NCBI RefSeq assembly: GCF_910589235.1
Contig: NC_060956.1
Span: 11,996,999 to 12,060,998, forward strand
Reading direction: 5' to 3'
Length of the DNA: 64,000 nt
From: Vespa crabro
Taxonomy: Eukaryota > Arthropoda > Insecta > Hymenoptera > Vespidae
The notes under the pieces were generated by a model. That model did no database searches, was not told the origin of the DNA, and saw only the letters and a list, made by a program, of their open reading frames with translations. The position numbers were made by a program, and so were the translations under genes. How positions within the stretch are numbered: the stretch's first letter is position 1; each line of letters starts with the position of its first letter. Below, piece by piece: positions 26,811-42,363 of this stretch.

Positions 26811-29800
26811 TTAAAAACTTTGATTCCAATATAAAATAGATGTTTGATCTTATGAAATGCAATGTTCTGAATCGATTGGTAACATTTTTCTAACAGTGGC
26901 ACAAGTAATATTAAAGATTTCACGATTTTATCTTCGCATATACTGAAATTCGCGTATGTCGATTACGTTTTTCGACAATTATCATATGAAAACGCGTATT
27001 TAAACATATTAAAAACGTTATATTCTTGTTATATTCTTTATTCTGCATCGATAGAATATAAAATCAATGAAATTGAACGAGATTTCAAGTTTTCGTTTTT
27101 CGACGATACGCGTATATGAGCGAAAAATCGTATATACGATATGAAATAATGTTAAAAACTTTGATTCCAATATAATATAGATGTTTGATCTTATGAAATG
27201 CAATGTTCTGAATCGATTGGTAACATTTTTCTAACTGTGGCACAAGTATTATTAAAGATTTCACGATTTTATCTTCGCATATACCGAAATTCGCGTATGT
27301 CGATTATGTTTTTCGACAATTATCATATGAAGACGCGTATTTAAACATAGTAAAAACGTTATATTCTTGTTATATTCTTTATTCTGCATCGATAGAATAT
27401 AAAATCAATGAAATTGAACGAGATTTCAAGTTTTCGTTTTTCGACGATACGCGTATATGAGCGAAAAATCGTATATACGATATGAAAGAATGTTAAAAAC
27501 TTCGATTCCAATATAAAATAGATGTTTGATCTTATGAAATGCAATATTCTGAATCGATTGGTAACATTTTTCTAACTGTGGCACAAGTATAATTAAAGAT
27601 TTCACGATTTTATCTTCGCATATACCGAAATTCGCGTATGTCGATTATGTTTTTCGACAATTATCATATGAAAACGCGTATTTAAACATAGTAAAAACGT
27701 TATATTCTTGTTATATTCTTTATTCTGCATCGATAGAATTTAAAATCAATGATATTGAACGAGATTTCAAGTTTTCGTTTTTCGACGATACGCGTATATG
27801 ATCGAAAAATCGTATATACGATATGAAAGAATGTTAAAAACTTTGATTCCAATATAAAATAGATGTTTGATCTTATGAAATGCAATGTTCTGAATCGTTT
27901 GGTAACATTTTTCTAACTGTGGCACAAGTATTATTAAAGATTTCACGATTTTATCTTCGCGAATACCGAAATTCGCGTATGTCGATTACGTTTTTCGACA
28001 ATAATCATATGAAAACGCGTATTTAAACATAGTACAAACGTCATATTCCTGTTATATTCTTTATTCTGCATCGATAGAATATAAAATCAATGAAATTGAA
28101 CGAGATTTCAAGTTTTCGTTTTTCGACGATACGCGTATATGAGCGAAAAATCGTATATACGATATGAAAGAATGTTAAAAACTTTGATTCCAATATAAAA
28201 TAGATGTTTGATCTTATGAAATGCAATGTACTGAATCGATTGGTAACAATTTTCTAACTGTGGCAAAAGTATTATTAAAGATTTCACGATTTCATCTTCG
28301 CATATACCGAAATTCGCGTATGTCGATTACGTTTTTCGACAATTATCATATGAAAACGCGTATTTAAACATAGTACAAACGTTATATTCCTGTTATATTC
28401 TTTATTCTGCATCGATAGAATATAAAATCAATGAAATTGATCGAGATTTCAAGTTTTCGTTTTTCGACGATACGCGTATATGAGCGAAAAATCGTATATA
28501 CGATAAGAAAGAATGTTAAAAACTTTGTTTCCAATATGAAATAGATGTTTGATCTTATGAAATGCAATGTTCTGAATCGATTGGTAACATTTTTCTAACT
28601 GTGGCACAAGTATTATTAAAGATTTCACGATTTTATCTTCGCATATACCGAAATTCGCGTATGTCGATTACGTTTTTCGACAATTATCATATGAAAACGC
28701 GTATTTAAACATAGTAAAAACGTTATATTCCTGTTATATTCTTTATTCTGCATCGATAGAAAATAAAATCAATGAAATTGAACGAGATTTCAAGTTTTCG
28801 TTTTTCGACGATACGCGTATATGAGCGAAAAATCGTATATACGATATGAAAGAATGTTAAAAACTTTGATTCCAATATAAAATAGATGTTTGATCTTATG
28901 AAATGCAATGTTCTGAATCGATTGGTAACATTTTTCTAACTGTGGCACAATTATTGTTAAAGATTTCACGATTTTATCTTCGCATATACCGAAATTCGCG
29001 TATGACGATTACGTTTTTCGACAATTATCATATGAAAACGCTTATTTAAACATAGTACAAACGTTATATTCTTGTTATATTCTTTATTCTGCATCGATAG
29101 AATATAAAATCAATGAAATTGAACGAGACTTCAAGTTTTCGTTTTTCGCCGATACGCGTATATGAGCGAAAAATCGTATATACGATATGAAAGAATGTTA
29201 AAAACTTTGATTCCAATATAAAATAGATGTTTGATCTTATGAAATGCAATGTTCTGAATCGATTGGTAACATTTTTCTAACTGTGGCACAAGTATTGTTA
29301 AAGATTTCACGATTTTATCTTCGCATATACCGAAATTCGCGTATGACGATTACGTTTTTCGACAATTATCATATGAAAACGCGTATTTAAACATAGTAAA
29401 AACGTTATATTCTTGTTATATTCTTTATTCTGCATCGATAGAATATAAAATCAATGAAATTGAACGAGATTTCAAGTTTTCGTTTTTCGCCGATACGCGT
29501 ATATGAGCTAAAAATCGTATATACGATATGAAAGAATGTTAAAAACTTTGATTCCAATATAAAATAGATGTTTGATCTTATGAAATGCAATGTTCTGAAT
29601 CGATTGATAACATTTTTCTAACTGTGGCTCAAGTATTATTAAAGATTTCACGATTTCATCTTCGCATATAACGAAAATCGCGTATGTCGATTACGTTTTT
29701 CGACAATTATGATATGAAAACGCATATTTAAACATAGTAAAAACGTTATATTCTTGTTATATTCTTTATTCTGCATCGATAGAATATAAAATCAATGAAA

Positions 29801-30427
29801 TTGAACGAGATTTCAAGTTTTCGTTTTTCGACGATACGCGTATATGATCGAAAAATCGTATATACGATATGAAAGAATGTTAAAAACTTTGATTCCAATA
29901 TAAAATAGATGTTTGATCTTATGAAATGCAATGTTCTGAATCGATTGATAACATTTTTCTAACTGTGGCACAAGTATTATTTAAGATTTCACGATTTTAT
30001 CTTCGCATATACCGAAAATCGCGTATGTCGATTACGTTTTTCTACAATTATCATATGAAAACGCGTATTTAAACATAGTACAAACGTTATATTCTTGTTA
30101 TATTCTTTATTCTGCATCGATAGAATATAAAATCAATGAAATTGAACGAGATTTCAAGTTTTCGTTTTTCGACGATACGCGTATATGAGCGAAAAATCGT
30201 ATATACGATATGAAAGAATGTTAAAAAATTCGATTCCAATATAAAATAGATGTTTGATCTTATGAAATGCAATGTTCTGAATCGATTGGTAACATTTTTC
30301 TAACTGTGGCACAAGTATTATTAAAGATTTCACGATTTTATCTTCGCATATACCGAAATTCGCGTATGTCGATTATGTTTTTCGACAATTATCATATGAA
30401 AACTCGTATTTAAACATAGTAAAAACG

Positions 30428-30768
30428 TTATATTCTTGTTATATTCTTTATTCTGCATCGATAGAATTTAAAATCAATGATATTGAACGAGATTTCAAGT
30501 TTTCGTTTTTCAAAGATACGCGTATATGTGCGAAAAATCCTATATACGATATGAAAGAATGTTAAAAACTTTGATTCCAATATAAAATAGATGATTGATC
30601 TTATGAAATGCAATGTACTGAATCGATTGGTAACAATTTTCTAACTGTGGCAAAAGTATTATTAAAGATTTCACGATTTCATCTTCGCATATACCGAAAT
30701 TCGCGTATGTCGATTAGGTTTTTCGACAATTATCATATGAAAACGCGTATTTAAACATAGTACAAACG
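30428..30768 (+). repeat. Chimeric monomer joining two classes
   Basis: The left part has GAATTTAAAATC with AATGATATTG, as in the monomers at 27700, 35884 and 39976. From about 30511 onward it has TTTTTCAAAGATACG and TGTGCG, followed by TACTGAATCG, the linked variants of a different class. The switch falls within about 30 bp. Confidence 0.75.
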
Positions 30769-33700
30769 TTATATTCCTGTTATATTCTTTATTCTGCATC
30801 GATAGAATATAAAATCAATGAAATTGAACGAGATTTCAAGTTTTCGTTTTTCGACGATACGCGTATATGAGCGAAAAATCGTATATACGATATGAAAGAA
30901 TGTTAAAAACTTTGATTCCAATATAAAATAGATGTTCGATCTTATGAAATGCAATGTTCTGAATCGATTGGTAACATTTTTCTAACTGTGGCACAATTAT
31001 TGTTAAAGATTTCACGATTTTATCTTCGCATATACCGAAATTCGCGTATGACGATTACGTTTTTCGACAATTATCATATGAAAACGCGTATTTCAACATA
31101 GTAAAAACGTTATATTCTTGTTATATTCTTTATTCTGCATCGATAGAATATAAAATCAATGAAATTGAACGAGATTTCAAGTTTTCGTTTTTCGCCGATA
31201 CGCGTATATGAGCGAAAAATCGTATATACGATATGAAAGAATGTTAAAAACTTTGATTCCAATATAAAATAGATGTTTGATCTTATGAAATGCAATGTTC
31301 TGAATCGATTGGTAACATTTTTCTAACTGTGGCACAAGTATTATTAAAGATTTCAAGATTTTATCTTCGCATATACCGAAATTCGCGTATGTCGATTATG
31401 TTTTTCGACAATTATCATATGAAAACGCGTATTTAAACATAGTTAAAACGTTATCTTCTTGTTATATTCTTTATTCTGCATCGATAGAATATAAAATCAA
31501 TGAAATTGAACGAGATTTCAAGTTTTCGTTTTTCGACGATACGCGTATATGAGCGAAAAATCGTATATACGATATGAAAGAATGTTAAAAACTTTGATTC
31601 CAATATAAAATAGATGTTTGATCTTATGAAATGCAATGTTCTGAATCGATTGGTAACATTTTTCTAACTGTGGCACAAGTAATATTAAAGATTTCACGAT
31701 TTTATCTTCGCATATACCGAAATTCGCGTATGTCGATTACGTTTTTCGACAATTATCATATGAAAACGCGTATTTAAACATATTAAAAACGTTATATTCT
31801 TGTTATATTCTTTATTCTGCATCGATAGAATATAAAATCAATGAAATTGAACGAGATTTCAAGTTTTCGTTTTTCGACGATACGCGTATATGAGCGAAAA
31901 ATCGTATATACGATATGAAAGAATGTTAAAAACTTTGATTCCAATATAAAATAGATGTTTGATCTTATGAAATGCAATGTTCTGAATCGATTGGTAACAT
32001 TTTTCTAACTGTGGCACAAGTATTGTTAAAGATTTCACGATTTAATCTTCGCATATACCGAAATTCGCGTATGACGATTACGTTTTTCGACAATTATCAT
32101 ATGAAAACGCGTATTTAAACATAGTAAAAACGTTATATTCTTGTTATATTCTTTATTCTGCATCGATAGAATATAAAATCAATGAAATTGAACGAGATTT
32201 CAAGTTTTCGTTTTTCGCCGATACGCGTATATGAGCGAAAAATCGTATATACGATATGAAAGAATGTTAAAAACTTTGATTCCAATATAAAATAGATGTT
32301 TGATCTTATGAAATGCAATGTTCTGAATCGATTGGTAACATTTTTCTAACTGTGGCACAAGTATTATTAAAGATTTCAAGATTTTATCTTCGCATATACC
32401 GAAATTCGCGTATGTCGATTATGTTTTTCGACAATTATCATATGAAAACGCGTATTTAAACATAGTACAAACGTTATATTCCTGTTATATTCTTTATTCT
32501 GCATCGATAGAATATAAAATCAATGAAATTGAACGAGATTTCAAGTTTTCGTTTTTCGACGATACGCGTATATGAGCGAAAAATCGTATATACGATATGA
32601 AAGAATGTTAAAAACTTTGATTCCAATATAAAATAGATGTTTGATCTTATGAAATGCAATGTTCTGAATCGATTGGTAACATTTTTCTAACTGTGGCACA
32701 AGTAATATTAAAGATTTCACGATTTTATCTTCGCATATACCGAAATTCGCGTATGTCGATTACGTTTTTCGACAATTATCATATGAAAACGCGTATTTAA
32801 ACATATTAAAAACGTTATATTCTTGTTATATTCTTTATTCTGCATCGATAGAATATAAAATCAATGAAATTGAACGAGATTTCAAGTTTTCGTTTTTCGA
32901 CGATACGCGTATATGAGCGAAAAATCGTATATACGATATGAAAGAATGTTAAAAACTTTGATTCCAATATAAAATAGATGTTTGATCTTATGAAATGCAA
33001 TGTTCTGAATCGATTGGTAACATTTTTCTAACTGTGGCACAAGTATTGTTAAAGATTTCACGATTTAATCTTCGCATATACCGAAATTCGCGTATGACGA
33101 TTACGTTTTTCGACAATTATCATATGAAAACGCGTATTTAAACATAGTAAAAACGTTATATTCTTGTTATATTCTTTATTCTGCATCGATAGAATATAAA
33201 ATCAATGAAATTGAACGCGATTTCAAGTTTTCGTTTTTCGCCGATACGCGTATATGAGCGAAAAATCGTATATACGATATGAAAGAATGTTAAAAACTTT
33301 GATTCCAATATAAAATAGATGTTTGATCTTATGAAATGCAATGTTCTGAATCGATTGGTAACATTTTTCTAACTGTGGCACAAGTATTATTAAAGATTTC
33401 AAGGTTTTATCTTCGCATATACCGAAATTCGCGTATGTCGATTATGTTTTTCGACAATTATCATATGAAAACGCGTATTTAAACATAGTACAAACGTTAT
33501 ATTCCTGTTATATTCTTTATTCTGCATCGATAGAATATAAAATCAATGAAATTGAACGAGATTTCAAGTTTTCGTTTTTCGACGATACGCGTATATGAGC
33601 GAAAAATCGTATATACGATATGAAAGAATGTTAAAAACTTTGATTCCAATATAAAATAGATGTTTGATCTTATGAAATGCAATGTTCTGAATCGATTGGT

Positions 33701-34178
33701 AACATTTTTCTAACTGTGGCAGAAGTATTGTTAAAGATTTCACGATTTTATCTTCGCATATACCGAAATTCGCGTATGACGATTACGTTTTTCGACAATT
33801 ATCATATGAAAACGCGTATTTAAACATAGTAAAAACGTTATATTCTTGTTATATTCTTTATTCTGCATCGATAGAATATAAAATCAATGAAATTGAACGA
33901 GATTTCAAGTTTTCGTTTTTCGCCGATACGCGTATATGAGCGAAAAATCGTATATACGATATGAAAGAATGTTAAAAACTTTGATTCCAATATAAAATAG
34001 ATGTTTGATCTTATGAAATGCAATGTTCTGAATCGATTGGTAACATTTTTCTAACTGTGGCACAAGTATTATTAAAGATTTCAAGATTTTATCTTCGCAT
34101 ATACCGAAATTCGCGTATGTCGATTATGTTTTTCGACAATTATCATATGAAAACGCGTATTTAAACATAGTACAAACG

Positions 34179-37100
34179 TTATATTCCTGTTATATTCTTT
34201 ATTCTGCATCGATAGAATATAAAATCAATGAAATTGAACGAGATTTCAAGTTTTCGTTTTTCGACGATACGCGTATATGAGCGAAAAATCGTAAATACGA
34301 TATGAAAGAATGTTAAAAACTTTGATTCCAATATAAAAAAGATGTTTGATCTTATGAAATGCAATGTTCTGAATCGATTGATAACATTTTTCTAACTGTG
34401 GCACAAGTATTATTTAAGATTTCACGATTTTATCTTCGCATATACCGAAAATCGCGTATGTCGATTACGTTTTTCGACAATTATGATATGAAAACGCGTA
34501 TTTAAACATAGTAGAAACGTTATATACTTGTTATATTCTTTATTCTGCATCGATAGTATATAAAATCAATGAAATTGAACGAGATTTCAAGTTTTCGTTT
34601 TTCAAAGATACGCGTATATGTGCGAAAAATCGTATATACGATATGAAAGAATGTTAAAAACTTTGATTCCAATATAAAATAGATGTTTGATCTTATGAAA
34701 TGCAATGTACTGAATGGATTGGTAACAATTTTCTAACTGTGGCAAAAGTATTATTAAAGATTTCACGATTTCATCTTCGCATATACCGAAATTCGCGTAT
34801 GTCGATTAGGTTTTTCGACAATTATCATATGAAAACGCGTATTTAAACATAGGACAAACGTTATATTCCTGTTATATTCTTTATTCTGCATCGATAGAAT
34901 ATAAAATCAATGAAATTGAACGAGATTTCAAGTTTTCGTTTTTCGACGATACGCGTATATGAGCGAAAAATCGTATATACGATATGAAAGAATGTTAAAA
35001 ACTTTGATTCCAATATAAAATAGATGTTTGATCTTATGAAATGCAATGTTCTGAATCGATTGGTAACATTTTTCTAACAGTGGCACAAGTAATATTAAAG
35101 ATTTCACGATTTTATCTTCGCATATACCGAAATTCGCGTATGTCGATTACGTTTTTCGACAATTATCATATGAAAACGCGTATTTAAACATATTAAAAAC
35201 GTTATATTCTTGTTATATTCTTTATTCTGCATCGATAGAATATAAAATCAATGAAATTGAACGAGATTTCAAGTTTTCGTTTTTCGACGATACGCGTATA
35301 TGAGCGAAAAATCGTATATACGATATGAAATAATGTTAAAAACTTTGATTCCAATATAATATAGATGTTTGATCTTATGAAATGCAATGTTCTGAATCGA
35401 TTGGTAACATTTTTCTAACTGTGGCACAAGTATTATTAAAGATTTCACGATTTTATCTTCGCATATACCGAAATTCGCGTATGTCGATTACGTTTTTCGA
35501 CAATTATCATATGAAGACGCGTATTTAAACATAGTAAAAACGTTATATTCTTGTTATATTCTTTATTCTGCATCGATAGAATATAAAATCAATGAAATTG
35601 AACGAGATTTCAAGTTTTCGTTTTTCGACGATACGCGTATATGAGCGAAAAATCGTATATACGATATGAAAGAATGTTAAAAACTTCGATTCCAATATAA
35701 AATAGATGTTTGATCTTATGAAATGCAATGTTCTGAATCGATTGGTAACATTTTTCTAACTGTGGCACAAGTATTATTAAAGATTTCACGATTTTATCTT
35801 CGCATATACCGAAATTCGCGTATGTCGATTATGTTTTTCGACAATTATCATATGAAAACGCGTATTTAAACATAGTAAAAACGTTATATTCTTGTTATAT
35901 TCTTTATTCTGCATCGATAGAATTTAAAATCAATGATATTGAACGAGATTTCAAGTTTTCGTTTTTCGACGATACGCGTATATGATCGAAAAATCGTATA
36001 TACGATATGAAAGAATGTTAAAAACTTTGATTCCAATATAAAATAGATGTTTGATCTTATGAAATGCAATGTTCTGAATCGTTTGGTAACATTTTTCTAA
36101 CTGTGGCACAAGTATTATTAAAGATTTCACGATTTTATCTTCGCGAATACCGAAATTCGCGTATGTCGATTACGTTTTTCGACAATAATCATATGAAAAC
36201 GCGTATTTAAACATAGTACAAACGTCATATTCCTGTTATATTCTTTATTCTGCATCGATAGAATATAAAATCAATGAAATTGAACGAGATTTCAAGTTTT
36301 CGTTTTTCGACGATACGCGTATATGAGCGAAAAATCGTATATACGATATGAAAGAATGTTAAAAACTTTGATTCCAATATAAAATAGATGTTTGATCTTA
36401 TGAAATGCAATGTTCTGAATCGATTGATAACATTTTTTTAACTGTGGCTCAAGTATTATTAAAGATTTCACGATTTTATCTTCGCATATAACGAAAATCG
36501 CGTATGTCGATTACGTTTTTCGACAATTATGATATGAAAACGCATATTTAAACATAGTAAAAACGTTATATTCTTGTTATATTCTTTATTCTGCATCGAT
36601 AGAATATAAAATCAATGAAATTGAACGAGATTTAAAGTTTTCGTTTTTCAAAGATACGCGTATATGTGCGAAAAATCGTATATACGATATGAAAGAATGT
36701 TAAAAACTTTGATTCCAATATAAAATAGATGATTGATCTTATGAAATGCAATGTACTGAATCGATTGGTAACAATTTTCTAACTGTGGCAAAAGTATTAT
36801 TAAAGATTTCACGATTTCATCTTCGCATATACCGAAATTCGCGTATGTCGATTACGTTTTTCGAAAATTATCATATGAAAACGCGTATTTAAACTTAGAA
36901 AAAACGTTATATTCCTGTTATATTCTTTATTCTGCATCGATAGAATATAAAATCAATGAAATTGAACGAGATTTCAAGTTTTCGTTTTTCGACGATACGC
37001 GTATATGAGCGAAAAATCGTATATACGATATGAAAGAATGTTAAAAACTTTGATTCCAATATAAAATAGATGTTTGATCTTATGAAATGCAATGTTATGA

Positions 37101-40100
37101 ATCGATTGGTAACATTTTTCTAACTGTGGCACAATTATTGTTAAAGATTTCACGATTTTATCTTCGCATATACCGAAATTCGCGTATGACGATTACGTTT
37201 TTCGACAATTATCATATGAAAACGCGTATTTAAACATAGTAAAAACGTTATATTCTTGTTATATTCTTTATTCTGCATCGATAGAATATAAAATCAATGA
37301 AATTGAACGAGATTTCAAGTTTTCGTTTTTCGCCGATACGCGTATATGAGCGAAAAATCGTATATACGATATGAAAGAATGTTAAAAACTTTGATTCCAA
37401 TATAAAATAGATGTTTGATCTTATGAAATGCAATGTTCTGAATCGATTGGTAACATTTTTCTAACTGTGGCACAAGTATTATTAAAGATTTCAAGATTTT
37501 ATCTTCGCATATACCGAAATTCGCGTATGTCGATTATGTTTGTCGATAATTATCATATGAAAACGCGTATTTAAACATAGTTAAAACGTTATCTTCTTGT
37601 TATATTCTTTATTCTGCATCGATAGAATATAAAATCAATGAAATTGAACGAGATTTCAAGTTTTCGTTTTTCGCCGATACGCGTATATGAGCGAAAAATC
37701 GTATATACGATATGAAAGAATGTTAAAAACTTTGATTCCAATATAAAATAGATGTTTGATCTTATGAAATGCAATGTTCTGAATCGATTGGTAACATTTT
37801 TCTAACTGTGGCACAAGTATTATTAAAGATTTCAAGGTTTTATCTTCGCATATACCGAAATTCGCGTATGTCGATTATGTTTTTCGACAATTATCATATG
37901 AAAACGCGTATTTAAACATAGTACAAACGTTATATTCCTGTTATATTCTTTATTCTGCATCGATAGAATATAAAATCAATGAAATTGAACGAGATTTCAA
38001 GTTTTCGTTTTTCGACGATACGCGTATATGAGCGAAAAATCGTATATACGATATGAAAGAATGTTAAAAACTTTGATTCCAATATAAAATAGATGTTTGA
38101 TCTTATGAAATGCAATGTTCTGAATCGATTGGTAACATTTTTCTAACTGTGGCACAAGTATTATTAAAGATTTCAAGATTTTATCTTCGCATATACCGAA
38201 ATTCGCGTATGTCGATTATGTTTTTCGACAATTATCATATGAAAACGCGTATTTAAACATAGTACAAACGTTATATTCCTGTTATATTCTTTATTCTGCA
38301 TCGATAGAATATAAAATCAATGAAATTGAACGAGATTTCAAGTTTTCGTTTTTCGACGATACGCGTATATGAGCGAAAAATCGTAAATACGATATGAAAG
38401 AATGTTAAAAACTTTGATTCCAATATAAAAAATATGTTTGATCTTATGAAATGCAATGTTCTGAATCGATTGATAACATTTTTCTAACTGTGGCACAAGT
38501 ATTATTTAAGATTTCACGATTTTATCTTCGCATATACCGAAAATCGCGTATGTCGATTACGTTTTTCGACAATTATGATATGAAAACGCGTATTTAAACA
38601 TAGTAGAAACGTTATATACTTGTTATATTCTTTATTCTGCATCGATAGTATATAAAATCAATGAAATTGAACGAGATTTCAAGTTTTCGTTTTTCAAAGA
38701 TACGCGTATATGTGCGAAAAATCGTATATACGATATGAAAGAATGTTAAAAACTTTGATTCCAATATAAAATAGATGTTTGATCTTATGAAATGCAATGT
38801 ACTGAATGGATTGGTAACAATTTTCTAACTGTGGCAAAAGTATTATTAAAGATTTCACGATTTCATCTTCGCATATACCGAAATTCGCGTATGTCGATTA
38901 GGTTTTTCGACAATTATCATATGAAAACGCGTATTTAAACATAGGACAAACGTTATATTCCTGTTATATTCTTTATTCTGCATCGATAGAATATAAAATC
39001 AATGAAATTGAACGAGATTTCAAGTTTTCGTTTTTCGACGATACGCGTATATGAGCGAAAAATCGTATATACGATATGAAAGAATGTTAAAAACTTTGAT
39101 TCCAATATAAAATAGATGTTTGATCTTATGAAATGCAATGTTCTGAATCGATTGGTAACATTTTTCTAACAGTGGCACAAGTAATATTAAAGATTTCACG
39201 ATTTTATCTTCGCATATACCGAAATTCGCGTATGTCGATTACGTTTTTCGACAATTATCATATGAAAACGCGTATTTAAACATATTAAAAACGTTATATT
39301 CTTGTTATATTCTTTATTCTGCATCGATAGAATATAAAATCAATGAAATTGAACGAGATTTCAAGTTTTCGTTTTTCGACGATACGCGTATATGAGCGAA
39401 AAATCGTATATACGATATGAAATAATGTTAAAAACTTTGATTCCAATATAATATAGATGTTTGATCTTATGAAATGCAATGTTCTGAATCGATTGGTAAC
39501 ATTTTTCTAACTGTGGCACAAGTATTATTAAAGATTTCACGATTTTATCTTCGCATATACCGAAATTCGCGTATGTCGATTATGTTTTTCGACAATTATC
39601 ATATGAAGACGCGTATTTAAACATAGTAAAAACGTTATATTCTTGTTATATTCTTTATTCTGCATCGATAGAATATAAAATCAATGAAATTGAACGAGAT
39701 TTCAAGTTTTCGTTTTTCGACGATACGCGTATATGAGCGAAAAATCGTATATACGATATGAAAGAATGTTAAAAACTTCGATTCCAATATAAAATAGATG
39801 TTTGATCTTATGAAATGCAATGTTCTGAATCGATTGGTAACATTTTTCTAACTGTGGCACAAGTATTATTAAAGATTTCACGATTTTATCTTCGCATATA
39901 CCGAAATTCGCGTATGTCGATTATGTTTTTCGACAATTATCATATGAAAACGCGTATTTAAACATAGTAAAAACGTTATATTCTTGTTATATTCTTTATT
40001 CTGCATCGATAGAATTTAAAATCAATGATATTGAACGAGATTTCAAGTTTTCGTTTTTCGACGATACGCGTATATGATCGAAAAATCGTATATACGATAT

Positions 40101-41340
40101 GAAAGAATGTTAAAAACTTTGATTCCAATATAAAATAGATGTTTGATCTTATGAAATGCAATGTTCTGAATCGTTTGGTAACATTTTTCTAACTGTGGCA
40201 CAAGTATTATTAAAGATTTCACGATTTTATCTTCGCGAATACCGAAATTCGCGTATGTCGATTACGTTTTTCGACAATAATCGTATGAAAACGCGTATTT
40301 AAACATAGTACAAACGTCATATTCCTGTTATATTCTTTATTCTGCATCGATAGAATATAAAATCAATGAAATTGAACGAGATTTCAAGTTTTCGTTTTTC
40401 GACGATACGCGTATATGAGCGAAAAATCGTATATACGATATGAAAGAATGTTAAAAACTTTGATTCCAATATAAAATAGATGTTTGATCTTATGAAATGC
40501 AATGTTCTGAATCGTTTGGTAACATTTTTCTAACTGTGGCACAAGTATTATTAAAGATTTCACGATATTATCTTCGCGAATACCGAAATTCGCGTATGTC
40601 GATTACGTTTTTCGACAATAATCATATGAAAACGCGTATTTAAACATAGTACAAACGTCATATTCCTGTTATATTCTTTATTCTGCATCGATAGAATATA
40701 AAATCAATGAAATTGAACGAGATTTCAAGTTTTCGTTTTTCGACGATACGCGTATATGAGCGAAAAATCGTATATACGATATGAAAGAATGTTAAAAACT
40801 TTGATTCCAATATAAAATAGATGTTTGAACTTATGAAATGCAATGTTCTGAATCGATTGATAACATTTTTTTAACTGTGGCTCAAGTATTATTAAAGATT
40901 TCACGATTTTATCTTCGCATATAACGAAAATCGCGTATGTCGATTACGTTTTTCGACAATTATGATATGAAAACGCATATTTAAACATAGTAAAAACGTT
41001 ATATTCTTGTTATATTCTTTATTCTGCATCGATAGAATATAAAAATCAATGAAATTGAACGAGATTTAAAGTTTTCGTTTTTCAAAGATACGCGTATAAG
41101 TGCGAAAAATCGTATATACGATATGAAAGAATGTTAAAAACTTTGATTCCAATATAAAATAGATGATTGATCTTATGAAATGCAATGTACTGAATCGATT
41201 GGTAACAATTTTCTAACTGTGGCAAAAGTATTATTAAAGATTTCACGATTTCATCTACGCATATACCGAAATTCGCGTATGTCGATTACGTTTTTCGACA
41301 ATTATCATATGAAAACGCGTATTTAAACATAGTACAAACT
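34179..41340. repeat. 12-monomer higher-order repeat (4092 bp), nearly two copies
   Basis: Copy 1 is 34179-38270; copy 2 starts at 38271. Private variants recur at 4092 bp: TCGTAAATACG, ATAGTATATAAA, CATAGGACAAACG, GTCATATTCC, and CATTTTTTTAACTG with GGCTCAAG. Copy 2 has one extra monomer: the type with GTCATATTCC occurs twice in a row (40317, 40658) where copy 1 has one (36225). It also has an inserted A near 41041. After that, copy 2 switches to a monomer matching 28382 (CGATAAGAAAG), so the second unit is not completed in the same order. Confidence 0.88.
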
Positions 41341-42363
41341 TTATATTCCTGTTATATTCTTTATTCTGCATCGATAGAATATAAAATCAATGAAATTGAA
41401 CGAGAATTCAAGTTTTCGTTTTTCGACGATACGCGTATATGAGCGAAAAATCGTATATACGATAAGAAAGAATGTTAAAAACTTTGTTTCCAATATGAAA
41501 TAGATGTTTGATCTTATGAAATGCAATGTTCTGAATCGATTGGTAACATTTTTCTAACTGTGGCACAAGTTTTATTAAAGATTTCACGATTTTATCTTCG
41601 CATATACCGAAATTCGCGTATGTCGATTACGTTTTTCGACAATTATCATATGAAAACGCGTATTTAAACATATTAAAAACGTTATGTTCTTGTTATATTC
41701 TTTATTCTGCATCGATAGAATATAAAATCAATGAAATTGAACGAGATTTCAAGTTTTCGTTTTTCGACGATACGCGTATATGAGCGAAAAATCGTATATA
41801 CGATATGAAAGAATGTTAAAAACTTTGATTCCAATATAAAATAGATGTTTGATCTTATGAAATGCAATGTTCTGAATCGATTGGTAACATTTTTCTAACT
41901 GTGGCACAAGTATTGTTAAAGATTTCACGATTTTATCTTCGCATATACCGAAATTCGCGTATGACGATTACGTTTTTCAACAATTATCATATGAAAACGC
42001 GTATTTAAACATAGTAAAAACGTTATATTCTTGTTATATTCATTATTCTGCATCGATAGAATATAAAATCAATGAAATTGAACGAGATTTCAAGTTTTCG
42101 TTTTTCGCCGATACGCGTATATGAGCGAAAAATCGTATATACGATATGAAAGAATGTTAAAAACTTTGATTCCAATATAAAATAGATGTTTGATCTTATG
42201 AAATGCAATGTTCTGAATCGATTGATAACATTTTTCTAACTGTGGCTCAAGTATTATTAAAGATTTCACGATTTTATCTTCGCATATAACGAAAATCGCG
42301 TATGTCGATTACGTTTTTCGACAATTATGATATGAAAACGCATATTTAAACATAGTAAAAACG
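41341..42363. repeat. Three transition monomers resembling 28382-29404
   Basis: The monomer at 41341 shares CGATAAGAAAG and AATATGAAATAG with that at 28382, and the next but one (42023) is of the TTCGCCGATACGCG class, as at 29064. This trio links the 12-monomer repeat to the recent 5-monomer duplication and suggests an origin from the segment near 28-29 kb. Confidence 0.65.

Larger units (their letters stand above)
25648..34178. repeat. Mosaic segment with 12-monomer spacing and a local 3-monomer duplication
   Basis: Here the middle-array class with TTCGCCGATACGCG becomes common (25989, 29064, 29405, 31110, 32133, 33156, 33838). A six-monomer cassette at 26330-28381 recurs at 34520 and 38612, displaced by 24 and 36 monomers. 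The class with TTTTTCAAAGATACG reappears at 26330 and 30428, twelve monomers apart. The block 31792-32814 is repeated at 32815-33837 (1023 bp, three monomers), including the rare GATTTAATCTTCG. The class with GATCTCATG that fills the previous subarray is gone. Confidence 0.78.
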
